A stretch of 64,000 nucleotides of DNA from Taudactylus pleione (Eukaryota > Chordata > Amphibia > Anura > Myobatrachidae), in assembly GCA_031769625.1 (NCBI GenBank), contig JAUIMM010000213.1, positions 3,899,001 through 3,963,000 on the forward strand, in the 5' to 3' direction. The notes beneath the pieces were generated by a model, which made no database searches, was not told the DNA's origin, and was given only the letters and a program-made list of their open reading frames with translations. Both the position numbers and the translations under genes were made by a program. Shown here one piece after another: positions 48,777 through 59,346 of the stretch (its first letter is position 1; every line of letters begins with the position of its first letter).

Positions 48777-49789
48777 TTAGAAATGCCTGTGAATTGTATG
48801 ATACACTGAACTATATGAAGGGACTATGGATAAACACTAGTCTAGGACTAGTGGACGACTTTTAAATCTCAGTAACCATGGTGACTTATTATATTGTCAG
48901 GAATACAAGAGTATCACATATGCATGCTGATCTTGGAATAGTTAATAATTTATTTGTGATCAATGTAGAATAGTCCATCATTTGCTATATAAATATGCAA
49001 TATAAGGATGGTTAACCTGTTATATGTTGTGGTTGAAGTGTGAGCTTAACATACCACAGGTACATATGCTGCTATGGGTAACACATTTGTATTTTTCTGG
49101 TAAAAAAGATTTATAGACCAGTGAAATTAACTTAGATGTTTTCCTATATACCATTACTCACGTGAAAGGAATGTGAATTATCACAAATATTAAAATTAAT
49201 CTGTCACCAGACAAATAGTCCATTGTCTAGATATTCATTAACACGGTCCCAAACAGTTTCAGATTACCAATATGAACCTGAACCTATACAAGACATATAC
49301 AAAATTGAAATATAAATGTATATATGTACTATGTTTCACTAGTGGAACCTTGTTTGCGTTCTCTACCATTGCTTATTAAGATTTTCACCTCTGCCCTTGT
49401 TTTATTTTTACTTTTGAGATTCCTTTCTAAAAATACTTGAAATAATCATACGCAATGAATGTAATGTCTACATAGACAGGAATCATTCCGACGACACATA
49501 CTGCAACTGTTTTCTTGAATCATATTTGTTTCTTGAACTATATTCTTCTAGAGAAATATAATTTGAAATGACTTTAATAAAAGTTATATTTTAATTTGTA
49601 TAACATTACACACAAGAGTGCTCCAGAAAAATAGCTATCTCTTTCTTTAGGGAGTACTGCTAACTAGAGTGATTTGCATCCCGGTATAGGCTCATATACG
49701 TAGTTTATGTTGGCTAACAATACATGATTACTATATCAAACTTTGCTGTGCGGATTTCTCTTTTTCTTCTTACACTTTTATCTAGACAA

Positions 49790-50625
49790 GGTTATTTATT
49801 ACAAGTTACTAATATAGTACACACATATTCCACAGCACTTTACAGAGAATATTTGGTCATTCACATCAGTGGAGTTTACAATCTATGGGCCTGATTCAGA
49901 GCCGGACGCTCTGACCAGAGCGCTCGCTCTGAATCAGGGCCCTCCTACCTAAACTTGGAGCGGCCTCCTGGCCGCTCGCATAGCTGTGGGTGACCACCCA
50001 CAGCATATGCGAGCGGCCAAAAAGATGGTTGCGATGGTCAAGACCATCGCGACCATCGGGCTTGCGACGAGACCCTGCGGTAGGGTCTCGGTGACCGTAA
50101 GCCCTGGAGTGATTTTGGCTCTATCAGAGCCAAAATCACTCCCACTGACATCACTAGTGATGTCAGTGGGGCCGGACCCAGACAGTAGGCGTTCCCATGG
50201 GAACGCCTCCGTCTGGCAGCCATGCCCCCGGCACGCCCACCAAAGGGGGCATGCTGTCAATAAACATTGACAGCACGCCCCCTTTGGTGCGAGACCCGGA
50301 GCGACGGCTTCCCCGTCGCTAGCCGGGTCTCGCGCATGCGCACGACGGAGCAGCCTCAGTCGTGCGAATGCGCACTAGGGCACCATCGCTCGCGAGCGGG
50401 TCTGAATCAGGCCCTATATTCCCTACCACATGTTCACACTCATACACACTAGGGTTAAATTTTGTTGGGAGCCAATTAACCTGCCATATACAGTATTTGT
50501 AGTGTGGGAGGAAACCCACAAGTACAGGGAGAATATACAAACTCCACACAGACAGCGCCATAGCGGGCATTGAACCCACAACCTCAGTGCTGTGAGGAAG
50601 TAATACTAACCATTACACCATCTAT
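49790..50625 (-). mobile_element. tRNA-derived SINE, split by a MITE
   Basis: On the minus strand the head has an A-box-like TGGTGTAATGGTTAG and a B-box-like GTGGGTTCAATGCC (about 50568-50615). A widely conserved central domain follows (GTGTGGAGTTTGTATATTCTC and GGGTTTCCTCCCACAC). The 3' part resumes left of the inserted MITE with GATTGTAAACTCCACTG and AGTGCTGTGGAATATG. It carries RNA polymerase III-type internal promoter boxes, but no independent function is implied. Confidence 0.78.
49887..50414. mobile_element. Harbinger-like MITE, family B copy, inside the SINE
   Basis: It starts GGGCCTGATTCAGAGCCGG and ends CGGGTCTGAATCAGGCCC, with flanks TAT (49884-49886) and TAT (50415-50417). The interior is close to the copies at 10.2 and 17.3 kb, including CCACTGACATCACTAGTGAT. 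Confidence 0.88.
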
Positions 50626-50669
50626 GCTGTTAAAAACATATTTTCATGTGATTTTACTCTCCGCGAATG

Positions 50670-51095
50670 TGTCTCCTAAGTCTATTTAGTGAAATAGATA
50701 ATTATAGGTGGCTTTCCCAATATAAAGTCAATGCGGATAAATCTGAGACCTTGCTTTTATCAAGCCTCTTACCCATTTAAATGGCAGCCTCATAAACTCA
50801 AATATTTAGGGGTTTACCTCACCAAATCATATTCAGATCTACAGTATATGCTGCCATCTTTCTGAGACTGTTTGCCTCGATCAGGTCAATATACTGTATC
50901 TGCTTGAAGTAAACTTTTAGTATCCTGGTTTGGCCGTATGGCTGCAGCAAAAATGACAGTTTTGCCTTGATTGCTTTAATTTTGGCAGACACTTCCTATC
51001 CTGCAGTATTTCCACAAACACATTTCAGCATCTCCAAGGTGAATTATTAAATTTCATCTGGGCAGGTAGGAGGACTTAGGGTTAAGATGCGTTTG
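50670..51095 (+). pseudogene. L1 ORF2 fragment (C-terminal reverse transcriptase/thumb region)
   Basis: Pieces in different frames read KVNADKSETLLLSS, then KYLGVYLTKSYSDL, then LLVSWFGRMAAAKMTVLP. These match the thumb and C-terminal region of L1-type ORF2 proteins (in intact copies SKSE, KYLGI and GRI-MKMNILP-type blocks). Frameshifts separate them. It may come from the same L1 family as the 7.2-8.9 kb copy, which lacks exactly this part. Confidence 0.7.
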
Positions 51096-51099
51096 CGTC

Positions 51100-52130
51100 A
51101 GAAACACTATGGGGTAAATTTACTAATAATCGTGTCTGATTGAGTTTTGTCGATTAGAAACTCTATTTGCATCGCCGAAACTCGGGTGATTTTAGGCTTC
51201 TGAAATACTCAAATTTACCAACAGCCGTGTTTAGCTGAGATCATGTTTACCAATGGTATATGTGATCGAGGTTTCTCCCCTGAGTTGCAAGTGTCTGAAC
51301 ACAGCCAAACACTCCCGAACAAGAAGCCTGCACATATCAGTGAGATATGTGAAGACAGCTTGTGTGTTTTTAATGTAAAATTAGGTTAATTGTGAAAATA
51401 TAATGACTTAGGGTTCCCCCAAAAAGCATAACCAGCCCCGGGTGCCTCAGCCAGTCCTGGTTCATAAAAATACGGTGAAAAAAAGTTTCCCACGTATTGT
51501 AGGAACCAGCCCTGGGCTGCTGAGCCAGTCCTGGTTTTAAAAATAGGGGGAAAAATTTGCGTAGGGTTCCTATTTTTAAAACCAGCACTGGGTTCAAATC
51601 CGGCCAGGGTGTAATGCCACAGCCAGGGGACCCTTTCAGCAAGTCTCCCCAGCCAAAGCATTATCACCTCAAGCCGAGGATCTCAGGGGAGGTGGGTACC
51701 CCCTAATAAAGGGGTTCCCCCCTCTCCTGAGCATCCTAGGCTTAAGCTGAAGCCCATGGCTCTTCCTCCCACCCCTGGGCAGTGGGGTGCAGGAGTAATA
51801 GTGTTGAAAATAGAATTAAACTATTGCTTTTTACAGTGGAACTACAGGTTCCAGTGTGCCTTCCCTTTACTCATATCCATAATACCTTGCAAAAGTCTGC
51901 AAAAACATTGGTACCATCGGCGCCTCACGCACAATTAAGGCAGGTCAGACCTTACCCAAAAATTGTAAGAGATAGTACAACAACTCTTGGCGCAAAAATA
52001 AAGATTTTAAGCTGCCAGTTTCCAGTCTGGGTTATCACCCTTCAACCCAAAACATATTATAACAATAAAAAGGATGAATGGAATTCCGGCGCTAATCCGC
52101 TAATCCCTCCTTAACAAATATGACCTAGAA
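51100..52130. repeat. Repetitive spacer with CAGCCCTGGGCTG tandem units
   Basis: The phrase AGCCAGTCCTGGTT with flanking GGGAAA/TTTCCC occurs twice (51452, 51520) and a third related inverse piece lies near 51570-51600, indicating units of about 70-100 bp. The segment 51109-51180 (GGGGTAAATTTACTAATAAT) resembles a transposon terminus. No gene is supported; frames at 51370-51667 follow the repeat. Confidence 0.45.
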
Positions 52131-52134
52131 GATC

Positions 52135-52580
52135 TACTCAAAAGATCAGGTAAAACACTTCCCTTCTTTTGATGATCTTCTCTTCCTCATCCCAATTGGA
52201 AGTATCAAAATTCAAGTGTTGCTGTGCTTCATATATGAAAAATATAAAACATAAAGCCGCAACATAGTGCAATAAAATACAATTTAATATGATCAAAAGT
52301 AAAACAAATATGTTTCCAACTGATTTCAAATTCCAACGGTTATCACACAGGTAATGAAATGGAGACGTTACCAGAAAAAAGTGATATTCGGGCACATAGA
52401 TGACAAAGAAAGAGTTGTAGGCTTCGGAATCCTCAGCTCACTGCTTCTATCACGAGTGCCTGGTTTGCCTCCACAATCACCTTTCCAAGGGGAATCCTTC
52501 TGACACAGACCAATGCGTATCGAGCAACGCTCTTCCTCAGGGCAGTGACAGAAGTGGCCAGCTCTCCTCTTAAATAGCAT
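52135..52580 (-). mobile_element. PLE-type leader fragment with hammerhead-like motif
   Basis: On the minus strand, positions 52545 down to 52507 read CCTGAGGAAGAGC, a GAGC-GTT-GCTC hairpin, then GATACGCATTGG. This is one or two changes from CTGATGA / stem II / GAAACGCGTTGG. The downstream minus-strand sequence is AT-rich with no reverse transcriptase. Confidence 0.45.
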
Positions 52581-52862
52581 GGCTGCAAATCTCTACCGGG
52601 TCAAAGTTTGTCGGTATCAAAAATCCTTTAGAGGCACTAAATAACATTCTATTGTTGTTTTGGCACTTGCGATCCTTGCTGAATCATGCCCTATGTGTGA
52701 TCACATACATCGTTACCAGGCTAATGACTGCAGATCCCACTTGGAAACTGTCAGTACCCGGAACCACCAGGTAATTAGCGTCCGTTAACTGCAGAGCGGC
52801 CGCTGATTGGCTGGCGGCTCCGGCAGCAATAGCCGGGTAACGATGTATGTGGATAAAGCGAA

Positions 52863-53195
52863 ACCCTAACTGTACCTTTAAACTTGTTTTTAATATTGCC
52901 GGGTGTCTGCCAGGAAGGTAAGAGCCCTGGGGATCAGTGCCATGTATAACAGCTGCTGCAGCTGGGACATAGCTCATATCAGTGCCTCCCTCCTGTATCT
53001 ATTCGCCCCCCAAACTCCTGTATAAACTAGCCAATGGGAGTCTGTGGGGTGGGCAGATACAGCAGGATGGTGCTGAGTGCTGTGTCTTGACCACAGCTGC
53101 TGTGTTTTTTACCGCGCTGATCCCTGGGGCTCTTACCTTCCTGGCAGACAGCAGGCTATTTTAAAAACAAGTTTAAAGGTACATTTAGGGTTATG
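52863..53195. repeat. Foldback with about 80-bp arms
   Basis: The left arm AACCCTAACTGTACCTTTAA ... GCCAGGAAGGTAAGAGCCCT (52863-52942) pairs with the right arm AGGGCTCTTACC-like sequence (GGGGCTCTTACCTTCCTGGC ... AAAGGTACATTTAGGGTT, 53115-53195). The GC-rich loop is about 170 bp and itself contains partial hairpins. Confidence 0.78.
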
Positions 53196-53639
53196 TTTTA
53201 TCCACCTCCCCCCTTCTGCTATTTTTTGTATGTGCTGCAGGCCCTCTGAGCGACCACCACTGCTCTCAGGTGATGGGGTTTCTTTTAGCTAAATAGATTG
53301 CACCCTCTTCTGTCTTCTGCTAGACAACATGTGGCAGCATAGGAGAGACAGAGATTGGCTCTTAAAGCCTGTAACATTTAATTCAAGATGTTATGTTACA
53401 GCCTATTAATCCAGCTGTTTAATAATCAGGCTTAAAGTAACATTTTGCAACAGATTAAATTTAATTGAGTGCTGCTTGTGTGTCTTACCTATATTTTGAT
53501 GATGGAAACTGTGAAAGAATAAGTCTATCACCCACAAGCACCAGTTAGATGTTTTGGATCATAGTACGATGAGTACAGACAGCAGGCACTTGTGATTTTA
53601 ATGTTTGGGTTTGCCTAGTGCTGTAAAATACATATACAG
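53196..53639. other. Spacer without recognised feature
   Basis: No supported feature. Confidence 0.3.
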
Positions 53640-53649
53640 TATGATGCAA

Positions 53650-54005
53650 GTGGGATGCGGTCAGCATCCCGGTGGTCGGGATGCCAACGCTTACATTACC
53701 GACGTCAGCATCCCGACCACCGGGATGCCAAAGGAAAGATGCGGGGTTGGGGGCAGGGTTAGGCTTAGGCACTAGGAAGAGGGTTAGGTTTAGGGTGCAG
53801 GGATGGGAAGGTTAGGTTCAGGCACTAGGAGGGTAGGTTAGGGTTAGGCACCAAAGAGGGAGGGTTAGGGTAGGGAGAGAGGGAGAGTTAGGGTAGGGAG
53901 AGAGGCAGGGTTAGCATACCGACCAACAAGTGTTGGTATGTTAACCCTGTCGGGATCCAGGCATTGGAATTCTGGCCACCTGGATCCCGACTGTCAATAT
54001 TTTAT
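53650..54005. mobile_element. GTTAGG-minisatellite element with GC palindromic head
   Basis: The head is a palindrome (GCATCCCGGTGGTCGGGATGCC and its inverse about 40 bp later). A run of GGGTTAGGCAC/GTTAGGGTAGGGAGAG units follows, then a tail with GGATCCAGG...CCTGGATCC-like inverse pairs. It belongs to the same kind of element as the pair at 23.6-24.4 kb. Confidence 0.65.
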
Positions 54006-54009
54006 ACCA

Positions 54010-54889
54010 ATTCCGATTAAAGTTATGCAAGCAATCAGGTGTGCCGAGAAAGAGAGCTAAACAGAATACTCAAAGCAGTGCATGTATGGAGGCCTGGGCA
54101 GCCAAGGAGACAGCCATGCCCCAATACTGTGTGGCCACACACCCTCCACCCAAGGTTGGCCTGATCCTATTAAAGTTGGTAAGTAGCACTCCCTCTCTTC
54201 CACCGCAATCTCCCCATTTTAGGTACAGTAGTAATAGCTATTTGGTCTATTATAGCAGAAGATGAATGCAATCATCTCCTTGTAAAAGCTTTTGCCTTCC
54301 AAAAATAGCCCCTCAGCACCCACTATAGGATCCTCCAGACTCATTGACATCCTGCTCCTTTGCCTTTAGTCACTCACAGGCAGTCTACACATGATTAGGT
54401 GGTTTACTTGCACTTTCCATCAGTGAAGGGGATGGGAGAAGCTACTGCTGCTGTGAGCCAGCGACAGTGTTTGTGTCAGTGTCATAAATCATAATACAGG
54501 AAGACAAAATCATCTATCCATCATATGACCTTCTCCTCAGAGGTTTCACCATCATCATTTAAACTTTTTTTTATAATATGACGAAGATAAAAGATACTTT
54601 TATACAACCTATTATGAGCGAGCTTAGTTACCTGGCTGTTACTCATCTTAAATAAAGGCTGTGCTCTGTATTTAATATATTTGGGAATGTAAGTATCAGT
54701 GTTATGACTTATGAAATGACAAAGACTGACAGGTCGACTAGAGCTTACAGATTCTTATTGAAGCCTGCATGGCTTATAATTGATGGAGATGGAAAGGTAC
54801 AGTCACGATCACCAGATCCTCTCCTCTGCACTTGCCTCTTACAACTCCTGCGGGCATATTCTAAGTTCCACAATCTGCAGGCCGCTACC
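54010..54889. other. Spacer without recognised feature
   Basis: A short plus-strand frame (54041-54265) has no motif. Nothing else is supported. Confidence 0.3.
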
Positions 54890-55129
54890 TGTCACAGCAG
54901 TGCTGCTCGCCGCTGGCGCTTGCATAGATATACTGCAGGCTGCACCGGCATCTCCCTTCATGCAGTTCCTGCCAGCTCCATTTTCATTAGGATCAGGTGA
55001 TCACTGTACCACCAATAGTAAACCAATTCAGGTTCAGCTGTCTCTGCCCCCCAAACAATAACCAGCAGCCCCTATAAAAGAACTTCCTGGAGGGCTAGCT
55101 GGTTGCTAGTGCAACATCGCTCCATGCCA

Positions 55130-57240
55130 GCATTCAGTGGTTCAGCAGCATATGTTCCAGGGTTCTTCCACCACTGTGTTGCCCCTTAATAGCTTCACCG
55201 GTCCCAGTGTGGTCACCAGTTTCACCAGTCCGGTCACTAGCATCACTGGTCCCAGTCTGGTCACCAGCATCACCGGTTCCAGTCCAATTACTATAGCCAT
55301 GGAATCCAGTATTTAGCAATAACAGTCCCACCCCGGTTCTAGTGTTGAGCATTACCAGTCCCTGCACAGTTCCATTGTTGAGCATTACCAGTCTCAGCCC
55401 AGTTTCAGAGTTGAGCATTACCGATGCCAGCCCGTTTCAGTGTTGAGCATTACCAGTCTCAGGCTGGTTCCAGAGTTGAGCATTACCAGTTTCAGCCCAG
55501 TTCCAATGTTACGCATTATCAGTCCCAGCAAAGTTCCAGTGTTATGCTTTACCGGTCCCAGCCCAGTTCTAGTGTTACATATTACTGGTCCCAGCCCAGT
55601 TCTAGTGTTACACATTACTGGTCCCAGCCCAGTTCTAGTGTTACACATTACTGGTCCCAGCCCAGTTCTAGTGTTACGCATTACCGGTCCCAGCCCAGTT
55701 CCAATGTTATGTAGTACTAGTCCCAGCCCAGTTCCAGGGTTGAGCATTACTGGCCCCAGCCCGGTTTCAGAGTTGAGCATTACTGGTCCCAGCCCGGTTC
55801 CAGTGTTGATCATTACCAGTCATAAACTGGTTTCAGACTTGAGTTACCAGATTCCAAACCTTTTTCATTGTTGAGCATTACCAGTCTCAGCCTGTTTCAG
55901 AGTTGAGCATTACTGGTCCCAGCCCAGTTCGAGTTTTGAGCATTACCGGTTCCAGCCTGATTTCAGAGTTGAGCATTACTTGTCCCCACCCAGTTCGTGT
56001 TGAGCATTACCAGTCTCAGCCCATTTTCAGAGTTAAGCATTACTGGTTCCAGCCTGGTACCAGTGTTGAGCATTACTAGTCCCAGTCTGGCTCCAGAGTT
56101 GAGGATTACTGGTTCCAGTCTGGTTCTCGTGTTGAGCTTTACCAGTCCCAGCCCAGTTCTAGTGTTATGCATTATCAGTCCCAGCCCAGTTCCAGTGTTA
56201 TGCATTACCAGTCTCAGCCCAGTTCCAGGGTTATGCATTACAGGTCCGAGCCCAGGTACATGGCTGAGCATTACTGGTCCCAGCCCATTTTCAGAGTTAA
56301 GCATTACCGGTCCCTGCCCGGTTCCAGTGTTGATCATTGCCAATCCCAAATTGGTTTAAGAGTTATGCATTACCGATCACCACCCATGTCCAATATTGAG
56401 CACTACCAGTCTCAGCAGAGTTCCAGAGTTGAGCATGACCAGTGCCAGTCCGGTTCCAGTGTTGAGCATTACCGGTCCCAGGGCCTGATTCAGCAAGGAT
56501 CGCTATTCTGCTTATACTCATGCAACGCAGTTGCTAATATCAGCAGTAATATGCAAATGTCTGCATTCACATTGCGATCGCAGCCTAATATAAGGACACC
56601 CACTTCCCCTTACTCACATCTGTATACTTTGGCAAGATAGTAATAATAATCGGTAACATCGGACCAATATGCACAGTCAAGGCAGGTCAGACCTCACTCA
56701 GGAATTTCTTACTTCGGCGCACGCTTTGAGATCTCAGGCTGTCTGGTATTACAGTGGCTAATTTATGCACACCCATGCAATGCCGTTTAAACGCACTGGC
56801 ATGCCTGCTTTCTCCCGGCTACCCCCATCACCACCCACAAATGGCACTTCCTGTCAATCATTCTGCGATGGGCCTGCGTAGTCACTGAGATCGCATTCCC
56901 GATCACAGCACCTGGTTGTCATACATGCACTGCATACGCATGCGCAGTGTGAAATAATCATCTGATTGCATGCGTATAAACACTGGCAAATGTTGCTGAA
57001 TCTGGCCCTCAGTCCCTTAGTAAAGCATTACTTCTCCCAGCCCAATTCCACTGTTGAGCATTACCGGTCCCAGCCCGGATCCAATAAAGCACATTACCAG
57101 TCCCAGCATGGTTCCAGTGTTATGCTTTCTGGTCCCAGCCCAGTTCCAGTGTTATATATTAGCAGTCCCAGCCTAGTTCAAGAGTATCACATTACCGGCT
57201 CTCATCCAATTCCTAATACTTCTGAACATATCTGTTCACA
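55130..57240. repeat. 33-bp satellite (GTTGAGCATTACCGGTCCCAG units)
   Basis: The unit is exactly 33 bp in the best part: AGTTCTAGTGTTAC recurs 33 bp apart from 55565. The consensus includes GAGCATTACCAGTCCCAGCC and CAGTTCCAGTGTT. Because 33 is a multiple of three, frames stay open on both strands, giving false proteins of 96-157 codons with an 11-residue period. The array is split by a MITE at 56482-57009. Confidence 0.92.
56482..57009. mobile_element. Harbinger-like MITE, family C copy, inside the 33-bp satellite
   Basis: It starts GGCCTGATTCAGCAAGGATC and ends TTGCTGAATCTGGCCCT, with flanks CAG (56479-56481) and CAG (57010-57012). The interior shares CACACCCATGCAATGCCG with the left-truncated copy at 32.5 kb. 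Confidence 0.72.
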
Positions 57241-57372
57241 GTCCTGTTCCCCTCCACTATTTCCTCAATGCGCAGGAACCTCATTAAGCCACGTAGTTTT
57301 CTGCACACCACTCCTACCCCAGCTCCTGTCCTAGACCCTAGTCTGGGAACAAAATCTAATCCAGACCTGACA

Positions 57373-58649
57373 GTTTGCACTGGGCCCACATAGACACGGC
57401 AGGAGGTCACAGTTCCAGAGCAGACTCTATGCAAAGTCTGGCGAGTCATTTGGAGAGTCAGGTGTCCTCACAGAGACAGGTCATGCAATTGCTGCAGGTC
57501 TCCGCGCCTTTGGACAATATTCAGTTGATACTATCCAGTGCTGGTCCTTCTTCTAGCACTGAGCAAATTTCTGCTGTGTTTACAGCCCTACCAGTGTCTG
57601 TGCTGGCTCCTCGTTTACAACTGTCAACCTCCAGCAAGTTTGACGGGAACCATAAGTTATGTCGGGGTTTGTTGAACCAGTGTGAAATCCACTTTTAGCT
57701 ACAATCCGCCAGTGTCCCGACCGCAAGAACCCAAGTTGCATGTATAATTTCTCTATTGTCTGGCCAAGCTCTTAATTGGGCCCCAACACTCTGGGAAAGA
57801 TCTCACACGTTATCTTCTTACCCAGACTTTATTTTCGCATTTTGTTACATTTTTGACAAGCCTTGTAGAACAACCTCTGCTTTTGCTGACATCAAGGGAC
57901 TTTGTCAAGGATCAAAAACTGTAGGACAATAAGTGGTAGCTTAAAACTATGGCCTCAGAACTGCAATGAGATGAAAAGGCCTTAGGAGCAGCTTTCTGGA
58001 GGGCTCTGTTTGAAAGATCAAGGATGATCTCACCAAGTGTGATCTTCCCATTAAGATTGAAGATTTAATCTCACTCTGTACTAGAAAAACTTGTGCTACA
58101 GAGAGAGCTCCCTGGAAAAGACTAGGAATGACCTCTTAATGTCTCACCCAGTACCTCGGCATTGTCCGCAATCACCTTCAGGTGAAGAACCTATGCAGAT
58201 TAACCGATCTCGACAAACTCCTGAGGAGCGTCAATGATGTCATCAAGAAAATTGATGTCTCTATTGTGCAGCTCCTGGACATCTATTGAAGTCCTACTTC
58301 CGGGAAACACTCACTCCTAACTTTTGGAGGAGAAGTTAGATTAGCAGTAGTCAATTATTTTCAACAGAAATCTGATTGCACTCTCACTGCGATTTTTGAA
58401 CATGCCCTGAAACCATTAGAATCTGGTGCTGCCGGAAATTTTATTACCTTCAATTATGTTGGGAAGTTTCAACTACCTACAGAATCTTTGTCGTGGTCTA
58501 TCTCTCTTACTGCTGTTGAAAACAATCAAATTTCCAATGGTGTCATCACACATTAGACTCTTCCTTTGAAAATGCAAGTGGGAGCAGAACATCTGAAATT
58601 CTTGATTATTCATAAAGCCTCTCACATCATAGTCCTTGACTTTCCATAA
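57373..58649 (+). pseudogene. Outer gypsy element: gag and protease remnant
   Basis: The gag N-terminal part (57375-57698) includes QVSSQRQVMQLLQ and SSKFDGNHKLCRGLLNQCEI, the latter shared with the inner element (KYYNDPKGCRGFLNQCQI). Later gag pieces in several frames include SLEDLISLC-like sequence near 58060. A protease-like block near 58420 reads ESGAAGNFI, where retropepsins normally have Asp-Ser/Thr-Gly; the catalytic Asp appears changed to Glu. The reading frame then ends at 58649, exactly where the inner element is inserted, and the matching downstream pol sequence is found beyond it. It belongs to the Ty3/gypsy chromovirus group by comparison with the inner copy. Confidence 0.75.
58645..58649. 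repeat. Left target-site duplication of the inner gypsy element
   Basis: CATAA here pairs with CATAG at 63043-63047, one mismatch in a 5-bp duplication, as expected for gypsy integrases. Confidence 0.7.
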
Positions 58650-59328
58650 TGTCACAGTGCGTCAGACACCAGCACGCACTTACCGTGTCTGGTGGCAGCA
58701 CTGGTCTATGGCAGGGCCGCGGGCGGGGAGTCCCCGGCGCCCGCTGCTGTGTAGTGCTCCTTTTCCCCGGTGGCATGGTACAGGTGGCCATGGCTTCCTG
58801 CAGGCACGCACGCCAACCTGAAAGTATTTAAAGAGATATACACTCCCTCTGGTGAGGTCACAGGAGGCGCCCTAATCCAAGGCCGGCCTATATAAGGAAG
58901 TCCCTGGGAGCACTCCAGTGCCAGAGTATAGGCTCCCAAACCTTAATCCAGTGTTCCTGTGAAAACTCATTGCTTTACCCTGATCTTGGCTTTGCTTGCG
59001 ACCCGATTTAGTCTGCTCCCTGGTACTGCGCTTGGTAATCCAGTTTTGACCTTGCTATTCTTCCTGACCTGCATATGCCTGCTCCATGGTACTGTCTTCT
59101 CCGTTTGGTTCTGACCCGACCTGTCGACTATGCTGAAAGTCTCTGCTCCATCCATAGCTCACCAGCACCTGTATAAGGGAACCTAGGGCATGTCAGATGC
59201 AGCCAAGTCCATACTTCCTTGCGGGGGTCCCTAGTGAACACCGCTGGCATGGTACACTTGCCCCTCAGTTATAGGTCTCACTAATCCCAATATGGGTTGC
59301 ATCCATTATCTACCTGAAAGTTGTGACA
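58650..59328 (+). repeat. 5' LTR of the inner gypsy element
   Basis: It starts TGTCACAG and ends TTGTGACA, with TG...CA ends. It contains TATATAAGGAAGTC near 58888, the likely promoter. It matches the 3' LTR over most of its length but is about 158 bp longer. Confidence 0.88.
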
Positions 59329-59346
59329 GAATACTCTGGCCACAAC

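Larger units (their letters stand above)
47090..49660. mobile_element. Large foldback element (2.6 kb) with long inverted arms
   Basis: The left arm from about 47090 (GGGCACTCTTTATCGAGAAA, then TTTTCTGGGGCACTCTTGTG) matches the inverse of the right arm up to about 49660. Further pairs include GGCAGAGGTGAAAGTCTTAA near 47359 with TTAAGATTTTCACCTCTGCC near 49376, and TTTGTCTGGTGACAG with CTGTCACCAGACAAA. The arms are about 0.5-0.7 kb and diverged. Three smaller elements are inserted into the left arm and the centre. No transposase is visible. Confidence 0.82.
54890..57372 (+). mobile_element. Probable 5' LTR of the outer gypsy element, expanded by a 33-bp satellite
   Basis: It begins TGTCACAGCAGTG, like the TGTCACAG start of the inner element's LTRs. 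A promoter-like CTATAAAAG lies near 55071. The right end is CTGACA (57372), followed by TTTGCACTGGGCCC at the place where the inner element has ATACTCTGGCC, then the gag remnant. Between promoter and LTR end sit about 1.6 kb of 33-bp repeats and a MITE. The LTR assignment is an inference from position and end similarity; without the array and the MITE it would be about 0.6 kb, close to the inner LTR (679 bp). Confidence 0.5.

Noticed and set aside
48382..48865. Overlapping frames of about 100 codons on both strands
   Set aside because: They are produced by the hairpin-rich MITE at 48390-48776.
50568..50615. A functional tRNA gene
   Set aside because: A- and B-box-like words are present, but no cloverleaf is evident and the conserved SINE body follows.
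55418..56640. Repeat proteins of 96-157 codons with an 11-residue period
   Set aside because: The 33-bp satellite keeps frames open by chance on both strands; there is no start context, domain or conservation signal.
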